Shown here piece by piece: positions 34,144 to 42,560 of a DNA stretch of 64,000 nt. Source of the stretch: Actinomycetota bacterium (GTDB taxonomy: Bacteria; Actinomycetota; Acidimicrobiia; Acidimicrobiales; Ilumatobacteraceae); assembly GCA_009702045.1 (NCBI GenBank), contig WLIV01000014.1, positions 22,600 to 86,599 of the forward strand, in the 5' to 3' direction. The stretch's first letter is position 1, and each line of letters opens with the position of its first letter. The translations under genes were made by a program, and so were the position numbers. The notes beneath the pieces are model-generated. The model saw nothing but the letters and a program-made list of their open reading frames with translations, had not been told where the DNA came from and did no database searches.

Positions 34144-35174
34144 ACGACCATCTCGATCGCACCGTGCGCACCGTCCTCGCCGACATCGTCGCCACCACGC
34201 CCACCGCCGAACCGCAGCCGATCCACCTGGTGCCGCTGGACCACGACGTACGCGGTCGCCGTCCGGTGTTCGCCATCGCCGCCGCGCTGGTGGTCGTCGC
34301 CGCGATCGCCGCCGGGCTGTACGTGTTCTCCCGGCAGGACGGCGATGGCACCGCGGCCACGTCACCCTCGCGGCTCGACGGTCTGCTGTATCCCGCCGCC
34401 ATGTCGGTCACCCAGCTGCTGTTCGCCCCCGCAGCACCGGACAGTCGGCTCGGCATCTCGGTGGTGAGCCCGTCGCACCATCTCTTCACCATCAGCGTGA
34501 TGGCGAACTTCTGGGGCACGCTGCCGGCGGACTACAACCAGCGGACCGTCAACGGCGCGGTGTTCGGCGCCGGCCCGACGATGGGCACCATGTCATACAC
34601 GGCGCTGACCAGTTGCGCCATGGTGACGATCATCGACCACTCACCGAACGCCGCCCAGTGGTCGACCGAGGCGACCAGCCTGGTGAACGGCACCAGCATC
34701 GAGGCCGGCGGCGGCTCGCTGCACCTGCCCCCCGGATGGACGTCGCTCAGTGGTGACTGGATGGCCAACTCCTACTCGGCCGACTTCACCACGCCGTCAG
34801 GCAGCAAGGCGATACTGTTCCAGATGGAGCCGTCACTCGGCGCGCTCCTCTCACAGATGTCGCTGATGAGCGCCACACCGACGACCTTCGCCGGACGACC
34901 CGCCTGGTTGCTCGAGCGAAGCGACAACAGTTGGCGGTTCCTCGGTTGGGAGCGAGTGGAAGGTGGCGCCGCGCTGCTCGGTGTCGACGGCGCCACGGCG
35001 GAGGACCTGAAGAACCTGGCGTCGCAACTGTCCGCAGGACACGCTGCCGAGTGGTCACACGCCGAGGGCGAGTCGGGCACCGAAGTCACCACGGCCGCAA
35101 CGGCGGCACCCACCGAGGGCACCGCGGCGTGCGGAGGGTTCCACTTCGGCGTCGTCCCCTTCGGCGCCGGCTGA
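34140..35174 (+). CDS. Membrane-anchored partner of the ECF sigma factor
   Basis: This 344-residue protein has a ~45-residue cytoplasmic N-terminus, one membrane helix (RRPVFAIAAALVVVAAIAAGLYVF, about residues 38-61), and a large outer domain. It overlaps the sigma factor by ATGA, so it probably acts as an anti-sigma factor or its sensor. The N-terminus lacks the HxxxCxxC zinc motif of ZAS anti-sigma factors, so the class is not established. The outer domain has no recognised motif. The GC content and codon use look like those of its neighbours. Confidence 0.6.
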   Translation: MNDHLDRTVRTVLADIVATTPTAEPQPIHLVPLDHDVRGRRPVFAIAAALVVVAAIAAGLYVFSRQDGDGTAATSPSRLDGLLYPAAMSVTQLLFAPAAPDSRLGISVVSPSHHLFTISVMANFWGTLPADYNQRTVNGAVFGAGPTMGTMSYTALTSCAMVTIIDHSPNAAQWSTEATSLVNGTSIEAGGGSLHLPPGWTSLSGDWMANSYSADFTTPSGSKAILFQMEPSLGALLSQMSLMSATPTTFAGRPAWLLERSDNSWRFLGWERVEGGAALLGVDGATAEDLKNLASQLSAGHAAEWSHAEGESGTEVTTAATAAPTEGTAACGGFHFGVVPFGAG

Positions 35175-35274
35175 CCCACCTCTCGAGTGGGTGGTGACAC
35201 CCCGGGTGCTGCGTGGCACTCGGGTGCGCACCTGGCACTCGCACCGGCGGGCTGGCACTCGCACCGGCGGGCTG
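35174..35274. repeat. Tandem 20-bp repeat and hairpin between convergent genes
   Basis: The 100-nt gap between the sigma-partner stop and the moaA stop holds CTGGCACTCGCACCGGCGGG twice in tandem (35232-35251, 35252-35271). A degenerate upstream copy starts GTGGCACTCG (35213). A small hairpin, ACCCAC ... GTGGGT (35174-35192), begins right at the stop codon. Repeat slippage or a bidirectional terminator could explain it. Confidence 0.75.
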
Positions 35275-36294
35275 TTAGCCGCCGATTTGGCTCATGGTTC
35301 TGCGTGGCTTGACGAACGTCACCTGGTTGATTTGGTGGCCGGCCCACTTCAGGCCGACGGCACGCTGGATCTCGGCGGCCAGGGCGTCGTCATCGGCGCC
35401 GTCGCGCAGCATGCGCAACAGGTCGAACTCGGTGGTGGCGAACAGGCACGTGCGGAACTGGCCCTCGGCAGTGAGGCGCACACGGTCGCAGTCGGCGCAG
35501 AACGGCTTGGTGACGGTAGGGATCACGCCGACCGTGCCGCGACCGTCGAGATAGCGCCAGCGGTCGGCCGGCGCCGCGCCTCTGGCGGGCATCAGCTCGA
35601 TCGGGAAGACCTCGTGGATTGCGGCGACGATCTCGTCCTGGCCGACCACCTTGCCACTGAGCCAGTGGCCGCCCGCGTCGAGCGGCATGAACTCGATGAA
35701 ACGCATCTCGACGTCGTTGTCGCGGCCGTAGCGGGCGAGGTCGACGATCTCGTCGTCGTTGACCCCACGCTCGACGACGGCGTTGATCTTCACCGGACCG
35801 AAGCCAGCCTCTTTCGCCGCCTCGATACCGTCGAGCACTCGATCGAGCTCGTCTCGGCGGGTCATCTGCAGGAACCGCGCACGCTGCAGCGTGTCGAGGC
35901 TGATGTTCACGCGGTCGATGCCGGCCTCGCGCAGCTCGTGCGCCATGTGGCGGAACATCGAACCATTGGTAGTGATCGACAGGTCGGGCTTCTTACCGGC
36001 GAAGGGCGACGCCGACGATGCGGGCACCCGCAGCGCCGCCAGCTTGCGCACCAGCACGGGCAGGTGGGCGCGCACCGTGGGCTCGCCGCCGGTGAGGCGC
36101 AGACCGTCGACCTCGAAACCCTCGACGAAGATGCGCGCCAGGCGCTCGATCTCCTCGAACGTCAGCACCTCGCTACGCGGCAGCCACTGCATCCCTTCTT
36201 CGGGCATGCAGTACGTGCAGCGGAAATTGCAGCGATCGGTGATGCTGATTCGGAGGTCGCGGATGGTGCGGCCGAACGGGTCGATCAGATCCAT
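35275..36294 (-). CDS. moaA: GTP 3',8-cyclase MoaA
   Basis: This 339-residue radical-SAM enzyme starts molybdenum-cofactor synthesis by converting GTP to 3',8-cH2GTP. The N-terminal cluster cysteines are C22, C26 and C29 in RCNFRCTYCMPEEGM. The second cluster is in CADCDRVRLTAEGQFRTC near residue 265, and the protein ends with the Gly-Gly tail needed for activity (SQIGG). LRLTGGEPTVR is the SAM-binding GGE motif. It lies 4 nt downstream of moeA and is probably its second gene. With moaC it covers both early pathway steps. Confidence 0.95.
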   Translation of the reverse strand: MDLIDPFGRTIRDLRISITDRCNFRCTYCMPEEGMQWLPRSEVLTFEEIERLARIFVEGFEVDGLRLTGGEPTVRAHLPVLVRKLAALRVPASSASPFAGKKPDLSITTNGSMFRHMAHELREAGIDRVNISLDTLQRARFLQMTRRDELDRVLDGIEAAKEAGFGPVKINAVVERGVNDDEIVDLARYGRDNDVEMRFIEFMPLDAGGHWLSGKVVGQDEIVAAIHEVFPIELMPARGAAPADRWRYLDGRGTVGVIPTVTKPFCADCDRVRLTAEGQFRTCLFATTEFDLLRMLRDGADDDALAAEIQRAVGLKWAGHQINQVTFVKPRRTMSQIGG

Positions 36295-36298
36295 CCGC

Positions 36299-37513
36299 TC
36301 AACCTAGCGAGAGAAGGATCGTGGCGACGTCGCCGCCGGGAGCGATGCCGTCGCCATCCGGTACGACCGCGATCGCGTTGGCCAGCGATGAAGCGGCGAG
36401 TTGATGGCTGCCCTGCGCGCCAATCGAGCGGATATGCACCCGCCCATCGGGGCCGAACTCGGCGAACACACGCGCATAGTGGATCTTGTCGTCGGGGCGG
36501 CGACGCAGGCCATCGGTGGCGACGGCGAGCACGGTGGGGCGGTCGATGACCGCGTGGCCCATCATCTGCCGCAGTGCGGGGCGGGCCATCAGTTCGAAGC
36601 TGACGAGCGAGCTGACCGGGTTGCCCGGTAGCCCGAAGATCGGCACCTGGCGCGTACCGAGCAGGCCGAAGGCAAACGGCTTGGCCGGTTTGATCGCGAT
36701 CTGCATCCAGCGCATGTCGGCGATGCGCGACAACACGGCCTTCACCACGTCGTAGTCGCCCATGCTGACGCCACCGCTGGTGACCACGGCGTCGCAGGTT
36801 TCCGCAGCGTCGCGCAGCACCTGTTCCAGCGCGGCTTCGTCGTCGCGCACGATGCCCAGGTCGACGACTTCGCACCCCGCATCCACCAGCGCGGCGAACA
36901 ACATCGTGCGGTTGCTCTCGCGGATCTGGCCGGGCTGCAGCGCGGAGCCGTCGTCGATCAATTCGTCGCCGGTAGACAGCACTGCGACTCGAGCACGCGG
37001 GTGCACGACCACATCGCGCACGTTGATGCTGGCGAGCACACCAAGGACCGCAGGTGTGATGACCGTGCCCGGTTCGAAGAGTGTGGTGCCGGCATGCACA
37101 TCGCTACCGATACCGCGCAGCGCAGATCCGACCTCGACCGACCGGTTGATGCGCACCACTGCCCCGCCGTCGATGCGCTCGGTGTCCTCCACCATCACGA
37201 CCGCATCCGCGCCAGCGGGCACGGGGGCGCCAGTCATGATCCGGATTGCTTCGCCCAGCTGCAATACATGGTCGGTGTAGGCCCCGGCAGCCACCTCGCC
37301 CACGACCGGCAGTTGGACCGGCACCCCTACCAGCGACGCAGCCCGCACGGCGTACCCATCGACGGCACTGTTCACGAACGGCGGCACGGACTCGGTGGCC
37401 ACCACCGACGACGCAAGCACGCATCCGACGGCCTGGCGCACCGGCATGGCGACGGGCGCGGCCGCAGGGCAACGCGACAACACGTGATGGCGGGCCTCGG
37501 AGATGTCGAGCAC
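36299..37513 (-). CDS. moeA: Molybdopterin molybdotransferase MoeA
   Basis: This 404-residue enzyme inserts molybdate into adenylylated molybdopterin, the last step of Moco synthesis. The family motifs are PPFVNSAVDGYAV, AVLSTGDELID, the GGVSMGDYD loop and the GLPGNPVSSLVSFE motif. A GTG start at 37513 removes a spurious N-terminal extension. It heads the moeA-moaA operon (4-nt gap). In actinobacteria the divisome protein Glp is a MoeA relative that works with SepX/GlpR, so this copy could be the Glp partner of the SepX-like protein rather than, or as well as, a dedicated Moco enzyme. Confidence 0.9.
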   Translation of the reverse strand: MLDISEARHHVLSRCPAAAPVAMPVRQAVGCVLASSVVATESVPPFVNSAVDGYAVRAASLVGVPVQLPVVGEVAAGAYTDHVLQLGEAIRIMTGAPVPAGADAVVMVEDTERIDGGAVVRINRSVEVGSALRGIGSDVHAGTTLFEPGTVITPAVLGVLASINVRDVVVHPRARVAVLSTGDELIDDGSALQPGQIRESNRTMLFAALVDAGCEVVDLGIVRDDEAALEQVLRDAAETCDAVVTSGGVSMGDYDVVKAVLSRIADMRWMQIAIKPAKPFAFGLLGTRQVPIFGLPGNPVSSLVSFELMARPALRQMMGHAVIDRPTVLAVATDGLRRRPDDKIHYARVFAEFGPDGRVHIRSIGAQGSHQLAASSLANAIAVVPDGDGIAPGGDVATILLSLG

Positions 37514-37536
37514 GCCGCAACGGTACCGTGGCCTGG

Positions 37537-38106
37537 ATGACGTCGTACGCCCCGTTCCAGGCCGCCCATGAGTCCACCGGCCACATCGTGCGCTGGGCCA
37601 CATGGGACGGCGATCACGAGGAGATCACCACGGTCCTGTGGGAGAACGAGGGTTTCACGGTCAGCGGAGTCGTCGGCCGCGAACAGGTCCAGTACGTGCT
37701 GCGCCTGTCTGCCAGCTGGCAGGTGCGCCAGTTCATCCTGTTTCGCGACATGGAGGAACCCGACCTGTGGTTGGCGACGGACGGCGGCGGCCGCTGGGGC
37801 GAGATGAACGGCGCGCACCGCACCGAACTCGACGGGTGTTACGACATCGATCTGGCGTGCACACCGTTCACGAACACGTTGCCGATCCGCCGTCTGCCGC
37901 TGTTGGAGGGCCACACCGCGGAACTGCCGGTGGTGACGGTCAACGTGGAGACGTTGGAGGTGCGGTCGGTCGTGATGCGCTACACGCGGATCGGATCGCG
38001 CACCTGGCGCTCCGAGAACACCGACACCGGGGCCACCGCCGAGTTCGAGGTTGATGAGCACGGCGTGGTGGTGGACTACCCGGACGAATTCCGCCGAGTG
38101 TCGTAG
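37537..38106 (+). CDS. Putative glycolipid-binding protein (PF06475 type)
   Basis: This 189-residue protein of the putative glycolipid-binding family has no signal peptide. The fold-defining segments are VRWATWDG, YVLRLSASWQVRQF, LWLATDGGGRWGEMNG, the highly conserved CYDIDLACTPFTNTLPIRRLPL block (about residues 102-123), and the C-terminal VDYPDEFRRV. These match PF06475, whose biochemical function is unproven despite its name. It is divergent from moeA (23-nt gap) and overlaps the 3' end of the convergent AlkD-like gene by 31 nt. A lipid-binding role is inferred only from the family label. Confidence 0.82.
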   Translation: MTSYAPFQAAHESTGHIVRWATWDGDHEEITTVLWENEGFTVSGVVGREQVQYVLRLSASWQVRQFILFRDMEEPDLWLATDGGGRWGEMNGAHRTELDGCYDIDLACTPFTNTLPIRRLPLLEGHTAELPVVTVNVETLEVRSVVMRYTRIGSRTWRSENTDTGATAEFEVDEHGVVVDYPDEFRRVS

Positions 38107-38795
38107 AGCGCGCGCAACTCCAGCGCGTCGGGCAGGCGACGCATCGGCTCGCGCAGCGTCACCAGGTTCATGTCCGCCATGTGGGCGCGTAGCCACTCCG
38201 ACACCTCGGTGGGGTGCGTCGTCGCCAGGACACGCAACACCCACCCGAGCACCTTGCGGATGAAGAACTCACGCTCGGGCAACAGACGCTCGGCGTAGGC
38301 AAAGAAGCGATCAAGTTCGCGGCCGTGCGCCAGCAAGGCGCCCAGTGCCAGCACACCTGAACGGCGGATCCAGAAGTCGTCGTCCGCAACCCAGCGGTCG
38401 AGCACGGGAAGCACGTCGCCGGGTTCACGAACTGCCAGCGCGGCCACCACCCAACCGGCCAGCGGATCCACAAGTGCCCACGTGTGACACTCACGCAGGT
38501 GCGCCTCGATCCATGGCAGATCGGCTGCGGTGACCAGCTTCGGCGAGCCATGCAGCAACTCGACCGCGGCCGATCGCAGCTCGTGGACCGGTTGCTCCCA
38601 CAACTCGTCGGCGAGCGCAAACAGATCGTCGTGCGTGAAGCCCGAGCGCAGCACCGTCTTCACTTCGCGACGTACATCGGGCACCCGCACCCCGAGGTGC
38701 TGCAAGTCGCTCTTCAGGTAGGCCTTTTCACCCGCTGACCGCTCCGGCGTCCCCAGCTCGACGAGCCGGGCGCGCAGCGAGTCGGCCGTGTTCAC
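38076..38795 (-). CDS. AlkD-like DNA alkylation repair protein
   Basis: This 239-residue all-helical HEAT-repeat-type protein of the AlkD DNA glycosylase family matches proteins that remove bulky or positively charged N3/N7 alkyl purines. It has SDLQHLGVRVPDVRREVKTVLR, DELWEQPVHELRSAAVELL, ECHTWALVDPLAGWVV, DDFWIRRSGVLAL and FFIRKVLGWVLR. The WIRRS and TWALVD segments match the active-site Trp/Arg/Asp regions. The start GTG 38795 overlaps the galU stop (GTGA), so it is coupled to galU; an ATG at 38813 is the alternative. Family assignment is good, but activity is not demonstrated. Confidence 0.75.
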   Translation of the reverse strand: MNTADSLRARLVELGTPERSAGEKAYLKSDLQHLGVRVPDVRREVKTVLRSGFTHDDLFALADELWEQPVHELRSAAVELLHGSPKLVTAADLPWIEAHLRECHTWALVDPLAGWVVAALAVREPGDVLPVLDRWVADDDFWIRRSGVLALGALLAHGRELDRFFAYAERLLPEREFFIRKVLGWVLRVLATTHPTEVSEWLRAHMADMNLVTLREPMRRLPDALELRALYDTRRNSSG

Positions 38796-39655
38796 AACCG
38801 TGCCTGCAACCATTCCCGAAACTGGGTGCCGATGCGCTGATCGTCCAGCGCGAGCTCGACCACCGCAGTGAGCCAGCCGAACGGATTGCCAGTGTCGTAT
38901 CGACGGATATCGCTGAGCACGCCGTGAAACGGACCGGCTTCAGCCTGCATGCGCAATGCGTCGGTGAGTTGGATCTCGCCGCCGGCACCCGGCAGCACCT
39001 GGTCGATGCAGTCGAACACATCCGGCGTGAGTACGTAACGGCCGATGATGATCAGCTCGCTGGGCGCTTCGGCGACCGCCGGCTTCTCGACCATCGTGCC
39101 GATGCGGATGACACCGTCCGACGACAGTTCGCCAACGGGATCGATCACGCCGTACGCGCTGACCTCGTGGCGGGCCACCCGCTTGAGTCCGACGACGCTG
39201 CCCCCGGTAGAGACGCAGACATCGGCCATCTGCGCCAGCAAGCTGCTGTCGCCCATGATCTCGTCGGGCAGCAAGACGGCGAACGGTTCGTTGCCAACCG
39301 CCTCACGGGCGCACCCGACAGCGTGACCGAGGCCGAGAGCGACATCCTGATACGCGAAGCTGATGCGCACATCGCGCCCGATGGCCTCGAGGCGGTCGGC
39401 GACCTGGTCGCGACCTGTCGCCCGCAATTTGGCAACGACCTCGGGGGCCTCGGCGAAGTACGCCTCGATCGCTGGTTTGGCATGGCTGGTGACCAACACG
39501 ATGTGGTCGATTCCGGCCCCGACGCACTCATCGACGATCAGCTGCAGCGCCGGCGTGTCGACGATCGGCAACAGTTCCTTCGGAACCGCTTTCGTCGCCG
39601 GAAGGAATCGAGTGCCCATTCCCGCCGCTGGGATGACTGCCGTATGTACCCGCAT
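38792..39655 (-). CDS. galU: UTP-glucose-1-phosphate uridylyltransferase
   Basis: This 287-residue enzyme makes UDP-glucose from UTP and glucose-1-phosphate for cell-envelope and storage sugars. The nucleotide-binding N-terminus is AVIPAAGMGTRFLPATKAVPKELLP (from about residue 5). FAYQDVALGLGHAVGCAREAVG, VLLPDEIM, and the C-terminal GNPFGW complete the family signature. The start at 39655 gives MRVHTAVIPAAG directly. It is divergent from fmdB and transcribed ahead of the AlkD-like gene. In many actinobacteria galU, glp/moeA, fmdB and sepX are neighbours, as here. Confidence 0.94.
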   Translation of the reverse strand: MRVHTAVIPAAGMGTRFLPATKAVPKELLPIVDTPALQLIVDECVGAGIDHIVLVTSHAKPAIEAYFAEAPEVVAKLRATGRDQVADRLEAIGRDVRISFAYQDVALGLGHAVGCAREAVGNEPFAVLLPDEIMGDSSLLAQMADVCVSTGGSVVGLKRVARHEVSAYGVIDPVGELSSDGVIRIGTMVEKPAVAEAPSELIIIGRYVLTPDVFDCIDQVLPGAGGEIQLTDALRMQAEAGPFHGVLSDIRRYDTGNPFGWLTAVVELALDDQRIGTQFREWLQARL

Positions 39656-39681
39656 TGAAAGAATGGTACGGGCAGCTAGCC

Positions 39682-39708
39682 TTAGCACTCGCTTTGTTCG
39701 ACTGCTAA
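39682..39708 (+). promoter_or_regulatory. CIRCE-like operator (HrcA site) before the fmdB-like gene
   Basis: TTAGCACTC (39682-39690), a 9-nt spacer, and GACTGCTAA (39700-39708) match the CIRCE consensus TTAGCACTC-N9-GAGTGCTAA at 17 of 18 positions with the correct spacing. It ends 13 nt before the fmdB-like ATG and just before its GGAG. HrcA binds CIRCE to repress heat-shock genes, so this gene (and possibly divergent galU) may be heat-inducible. Confidence 0.65.
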
Positions 39709-39721
39709 CCGGAGCACTGGG

Positions 39722-40051
39722 ATGCCGACCTACGTCTACAAGTTCACCGACACCGGCGAGACCATCGAGGTGCAGCAGGCGTTTTCCGACGACGCGCTCA
39801 CCGAAGCGATGCACCCCACCAAGGGCGAGTTGATGCAGGTGAAGAAGGTGTTCTTGCCCGTCGGCGTCACCTTCAAGGGTGGCGGTTTCTACAAGACCGA
39901 CAGCCGCGGAGGCAGCAGCAGCAGCACGCCGGCTTCCAGTTCTGGTAGTTCGACGACGAGCTCCGAGTCGTCCGGTTCGTCCAGTTCTTCGAGTACCGCC
40001 AGCACCCCGAGTTCGGCTCCGGCAACACCGAGTCCCAGCTCAAACAGCTGA
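39722..40051 (+). CDS. FmdB-like small protein lacking zinc-ribbon cysteines
   Basis: This 109-residue protein begins MPTYVYKFTDTGETIEVQQAF and has the FmdB-family end motif VFLPVGVTFKGGGFYKTD (about residues 44-61). FmdB proteins normally carry a CxxC...CxxC zinc ribbon, but no cysteine is present here: the positions read FTDTG and TKGE. The C-terminal 45 residues are a Ser/Thr/Pro-rich tail. GGAG sits 7 nt before the ATG, and a CIRCE-like operator lies directly upstream. FmdB-type genes have been annotated as regulators without firm evidence. The loss of zinc ligands suggests a changed role. Confidence 0.8.
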   Translation: MPTYVYKFTDTGETIEVQQAFSDDALTEAMHPTKGELMQVKKVFLPVGVTFKGGGFYKTDSRGGSSSSTPASSSGSSTTSSESSGSSSSSSTASTPSSAPATPSPSSNS

Positions 40052-40129
40052 GTTGCATCCTGCCGCTGCACCGATATGGTGCGCGGTACGGCTTCCCCCG
40101 AACTGTTCGTTCTCGTTCCGGGAGGCCTT

Positions 40130-40684
40130 GTGTACGTCATTCCCCGTGTCCGGCTGCTGCTTGCCCGTCGGCCGTGGCTGTACTGGTCGTTCGTTGCCCT
40201 GTGCGCAATTGTCGTCTGGTCGGGTGTTCGCAGCGCCACCGCAGCGGCACTCGCGCAGCAACACCACTGGGGCGAGTCGCGCCCCGTGTTGGTGGTTGCG
40301 GCCGCAATCCCAGCCGGTCAACCGATTCGGGCATCACCGCGCCAGTACCCGCTCGCGATGGTGCCGCCAAGTGCAGTCACCTCGCTGCCTTCACCGGCCA
40401 CCGCTGCGCAAGATCTCGCTCCGGGCGAGATCGTCGTGGCAACGGATGTGGTCGGGCCGCACTCGCTGCCCCGAGGGTGGGTGGTGTTCGGCGTCCCCGG
40501 CACTGATCGGCCGACGTTGGTGGTCGGCGACCACGTTGCACTCTTCGGCGAAGGCACCCGCTGGTGCGACGGTCAGGTGACAGGTGTCGCCGAACGGGCC
40601 GTCGATGTGGCGGTGCCCTCGACGTGCGCAGACTCCGTCAGCGCACGGGTCGCGGCGGGCTCGGTGGTGTTGGCGCGAGCCTGA
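40130..40684 (+). CDS. SAF-domain membrane protein (CpaB-like)
   Basis: This protein of about 184 residues has an N-terminal membrane helix (LYWSFVALCAIVVWSGV) and an exported SAF domain (VLVVAAAIPAGQPI..., APGEIVVATDVVG, VALFGEGTRW). SAF domains occur in CpaB/RcpC pilus-assembly and flagellar FlgA proteins. In actinobacteria a short SAF-domain gene usually follows fmdB, as here. It starts at GTG 40130 with GGAGG four bases upstream; ATG 40076 is an alternative. No pilus genes are in the window, so a pilus role is only suggested. It is convergent with the pirin gene (9-nt gap). Confidence 0.72.
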   Translation: MYVIPRVRLLLARRPWLYWSFVALCAIVVWSGVRSATAAALAQQHHWGESRPVLVVAAAIPAGQPIRASPRQYPLAMVPPSAVTSLPSPATAAQDLAPGEIVVATDVVGPHSLPRGWVVFGVPGTDRPTLVVGDHVALFGEGTRWCDGQVTGVAERAVDVAVPSTCADSVSARVAAGSVVLARA

Positions 40685-40693
40685 GCCGTGCGC

Positions 40694-41716
40694 TCAGACC
40701 GGGCGCTCGGTGCGGCCGTCGGCGTGCTGTGCGAAGCGACCGACGTCGCGGCCGTGCACAGGGTCGGGGCTGGGCCACGGCCAACCCCCGAAACCGGTGC
40801 GGCGATAATCGGCGAACGCCTGCTGGATCTCGGCCTCGGTGTTCATCACGAACGGTCCGTATTGCGCCACGGGTTCGTTGATCGGTCGACCCTGCAACAT
40901 CAGGATCTCGGCACCGAACTCGCCGGCAGCCAACGGGGCCACCTGGGCTGCATCCACCACGACACCGGTGTTCATCTCGGCCACTTCGCCGCCGACAGCC
41001 ACCGAACCCTCGAACACGTACAAGAGGCGCACCGCATCATCATGCGCGGCCGCGGGCAGTTCGATCGTGGCCCCGGGTTGTAGCACCACATGCCAGATCG
41101 CCACACCCGACTCGGCCTTCGACGCATACGACGCAGGCGGCGGGCTGGGCGGAACGAAACCCTCGTACTGCCCGGCGATCACGGTGACGGTGGTGTCGCG
41201 ACCCGCAGCATCGGTGTGAACCGCGCTGGGGATGTTCTCGGCCCACAGCATCGTGAAGTGCGGGTCGACCATCTTGTCGGCGGCTGGCAAGTTCATCCAG
41301 ATCTGGAACAGCTCGACGGTGTTCGGCCCGTGCTGGTCGATCAGCGGAAACATCTCGCAGTGCACCACACCGCTGCCAGCGGTCATCCACTGCACATCGC
41401 CGCGGCCGAAGCGCGCCGCTGCGCCGAGCGAGTCGCTGTGGTCGATGTACCCCTTGCGGGCGAACGTCACCGTTTCGAAGCCACGGTGCGGATGCTCGGG
41501 GAAACCGGGCACGGTGCTGCCGTGGTACATCCGCCAGCCGTCACGCGGCTCGAAGTCGTTGCCGAGAGTGCGGCCGGCGAGTGATGCCTTGGGGGCGAAG
41601 CGCTCATCGCCCTCTGGGTAGAGGTCGAGGTGATGCACACAGAACAGGAACGGGGACGCCGTGGGCCACTGGAACCCGAGCGGCACCGTCTGGAGAACGA
41701 GGGATGACCGGATCAC
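40694..41716 (-). CDS. Pirin-family bicupin protein
   Basis: This is a 340-residue pirin-like protein with two cupin folds. The N-terminal cupin has the metal-binding motif FPEHPHRGFETVTF (about residues 71-84) and the second histidine/glutamate pair in GVVHCEMFP. The C-terminal cupin begins near residue 215. Some pirins have quercetinase-type dioxygenase activity, others act as regulators, and the sequence does not separate these. It is the last gene of tldD-tldE-PHP-uppP-pirin, 4 nt after uppP. The fold is certain; the substrate is unknown. Confidence 0.86.
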   Translation of the reverse strand: MIRSSLVLQTVPLGFQWPTASPFLFCVHHLDLYPEGDERFAPKASLAGRTLGNDFEPRDGWRMYHGSTVPGFPEHPHRGFETVTFARKGYIDHSDSLGAAARFGRGDVQWMTAGSGVVHCEMFPLIDQHGPNTVELFQIWMNLPAADKMVDPHFTMLWAENIPSAVHTDAAGRDTTVTVIAGQYEGFVPPSPPPASYASKAESGVAIWHVVLQPGATIELPAAAHDDAVRLLYVFEGSVAVGGEVAEMNTGVVVDAAQVAPLAAGEFGAEILMLQGRPINEPVAQYGPFVMNTEAEIQQAFADYRRTGFGGWPWPSPDPVHGRDVGRFAQHADGRTERPV

Positions 41717-41720
41717 CGGG

Positions 41721-42551
41721 TCAGCGTACGCCGGTTGCCATCAAGGTGAACACGAGCACACCGAGAGCGATTCGGTACACGATGAACGGAGCGAAGGTGC
41801 GCGTGCGCACGAGCCGCAGCGTGCCCCACACCGCAACCCACCCGGCCATACCCGACGCGACGATACCGACGATCATCGGCGTGCCGAGACCCGTGGGCAC
41901 ACCGTCCTTCACGAGCTTGGCCATCTTGAACACGACCGCTCCGGCCGTCACCGGGATCGCCATCAGGAAACTGGCGCGCGCCGCCGAGTCGCGGTCGAAG
42001 CCGAGAAATCGAGCGGCGGTCATGGTGATGCCACTGCGCGAAGTGCCGGGATTGAGGGCCAGGATCTGCGCTGCGCCCACCTTCATCGCGTCGCCCTTCT
42101 CGAAGCTGGCCAGCGCCCGCTGACCCGCACGCCGATCGGCCCACGCAAGTACGACGGCGAAGAGAATCATCGACCCGGCAATCAATCCGGGGGTGCCGAG
42201 GTGCTGGTCAATCGTGCCCTCGGCAACGGCGCCGACGGCACCTGCGGGCAGTGCCGACAGCACCAGCAGCCACGCCAGACGACCTTCGGCGTCAACCGGC
42301 TTCTCGCGCTTGACGACCAGACGCACGCCCTTGGTGACATACACCACGAGGTCTTTCCAGAAGTAGCCGACGACGGCGATGAGCGTGCCCAAGTGCATCG
42401 CAACGTCGAACGCCTTCTCGATCGGCTTGCTGTCGAAGTCGTGCCAGTTGAACAACCACGGCACCAGCAGCAGGTGGCCGCTGGAGGAGATGGGTAGGAA
42501 CTCTGACAACCCCTGCACGAGGCCGAGCACGATGGCGTGGAGAATGGGCAC
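41721..42551 (-). CDS. uppP: Undecaprenyl-diphosphatase (BacA/UppP)
   Basis: This 276-residue integral membrane enzyme regenerates undecaprenyl phosphate, the lipid carrier of cell-wall synthesis. The N-terminal motif LGLVQGLSEFLPISSSGHLLL (residues 9-29) holds the catalytic Glu and the E/S residues of the BacA family. The second conserved block LNPGTSRSGITMTAARFLGFDR (about residue 155-176) contains the other catalytic Arg. About eight membrane helices are visible. It sits between a PHP-domain gene and pirin with short gaps, so it is likely in the same operon. It also confers bacitracin tolerance in other bacteria. Confidence 0.95.
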   Translation of the reverse strand: MPILHAIVLGLVQGLSEFLPISSSGHLLLVPWLFNWHDFDSKPIEKAFDVAMHLGTLIAVVGYFWKDLVVYVTKGVRLVVKREKPVDAEGRLAWLLVLSALPAGAVGAVAEGTIDQHLGTPGLIAGSMILFAVVLAWADRRAGQRALASFEKGDAMKVGAAQILALNPGTSRSGITMTAARFLGFDRDSAARASFLMAIPVTAGAVVFKMAKLVKDGVPTGLGTPMIVGIVASGMAGWVAVWGTLRLVRTRTFAPFIVYRIALGVLVFTLMATGVR

Positions 42552-42560
42552 CGTGCAGTT

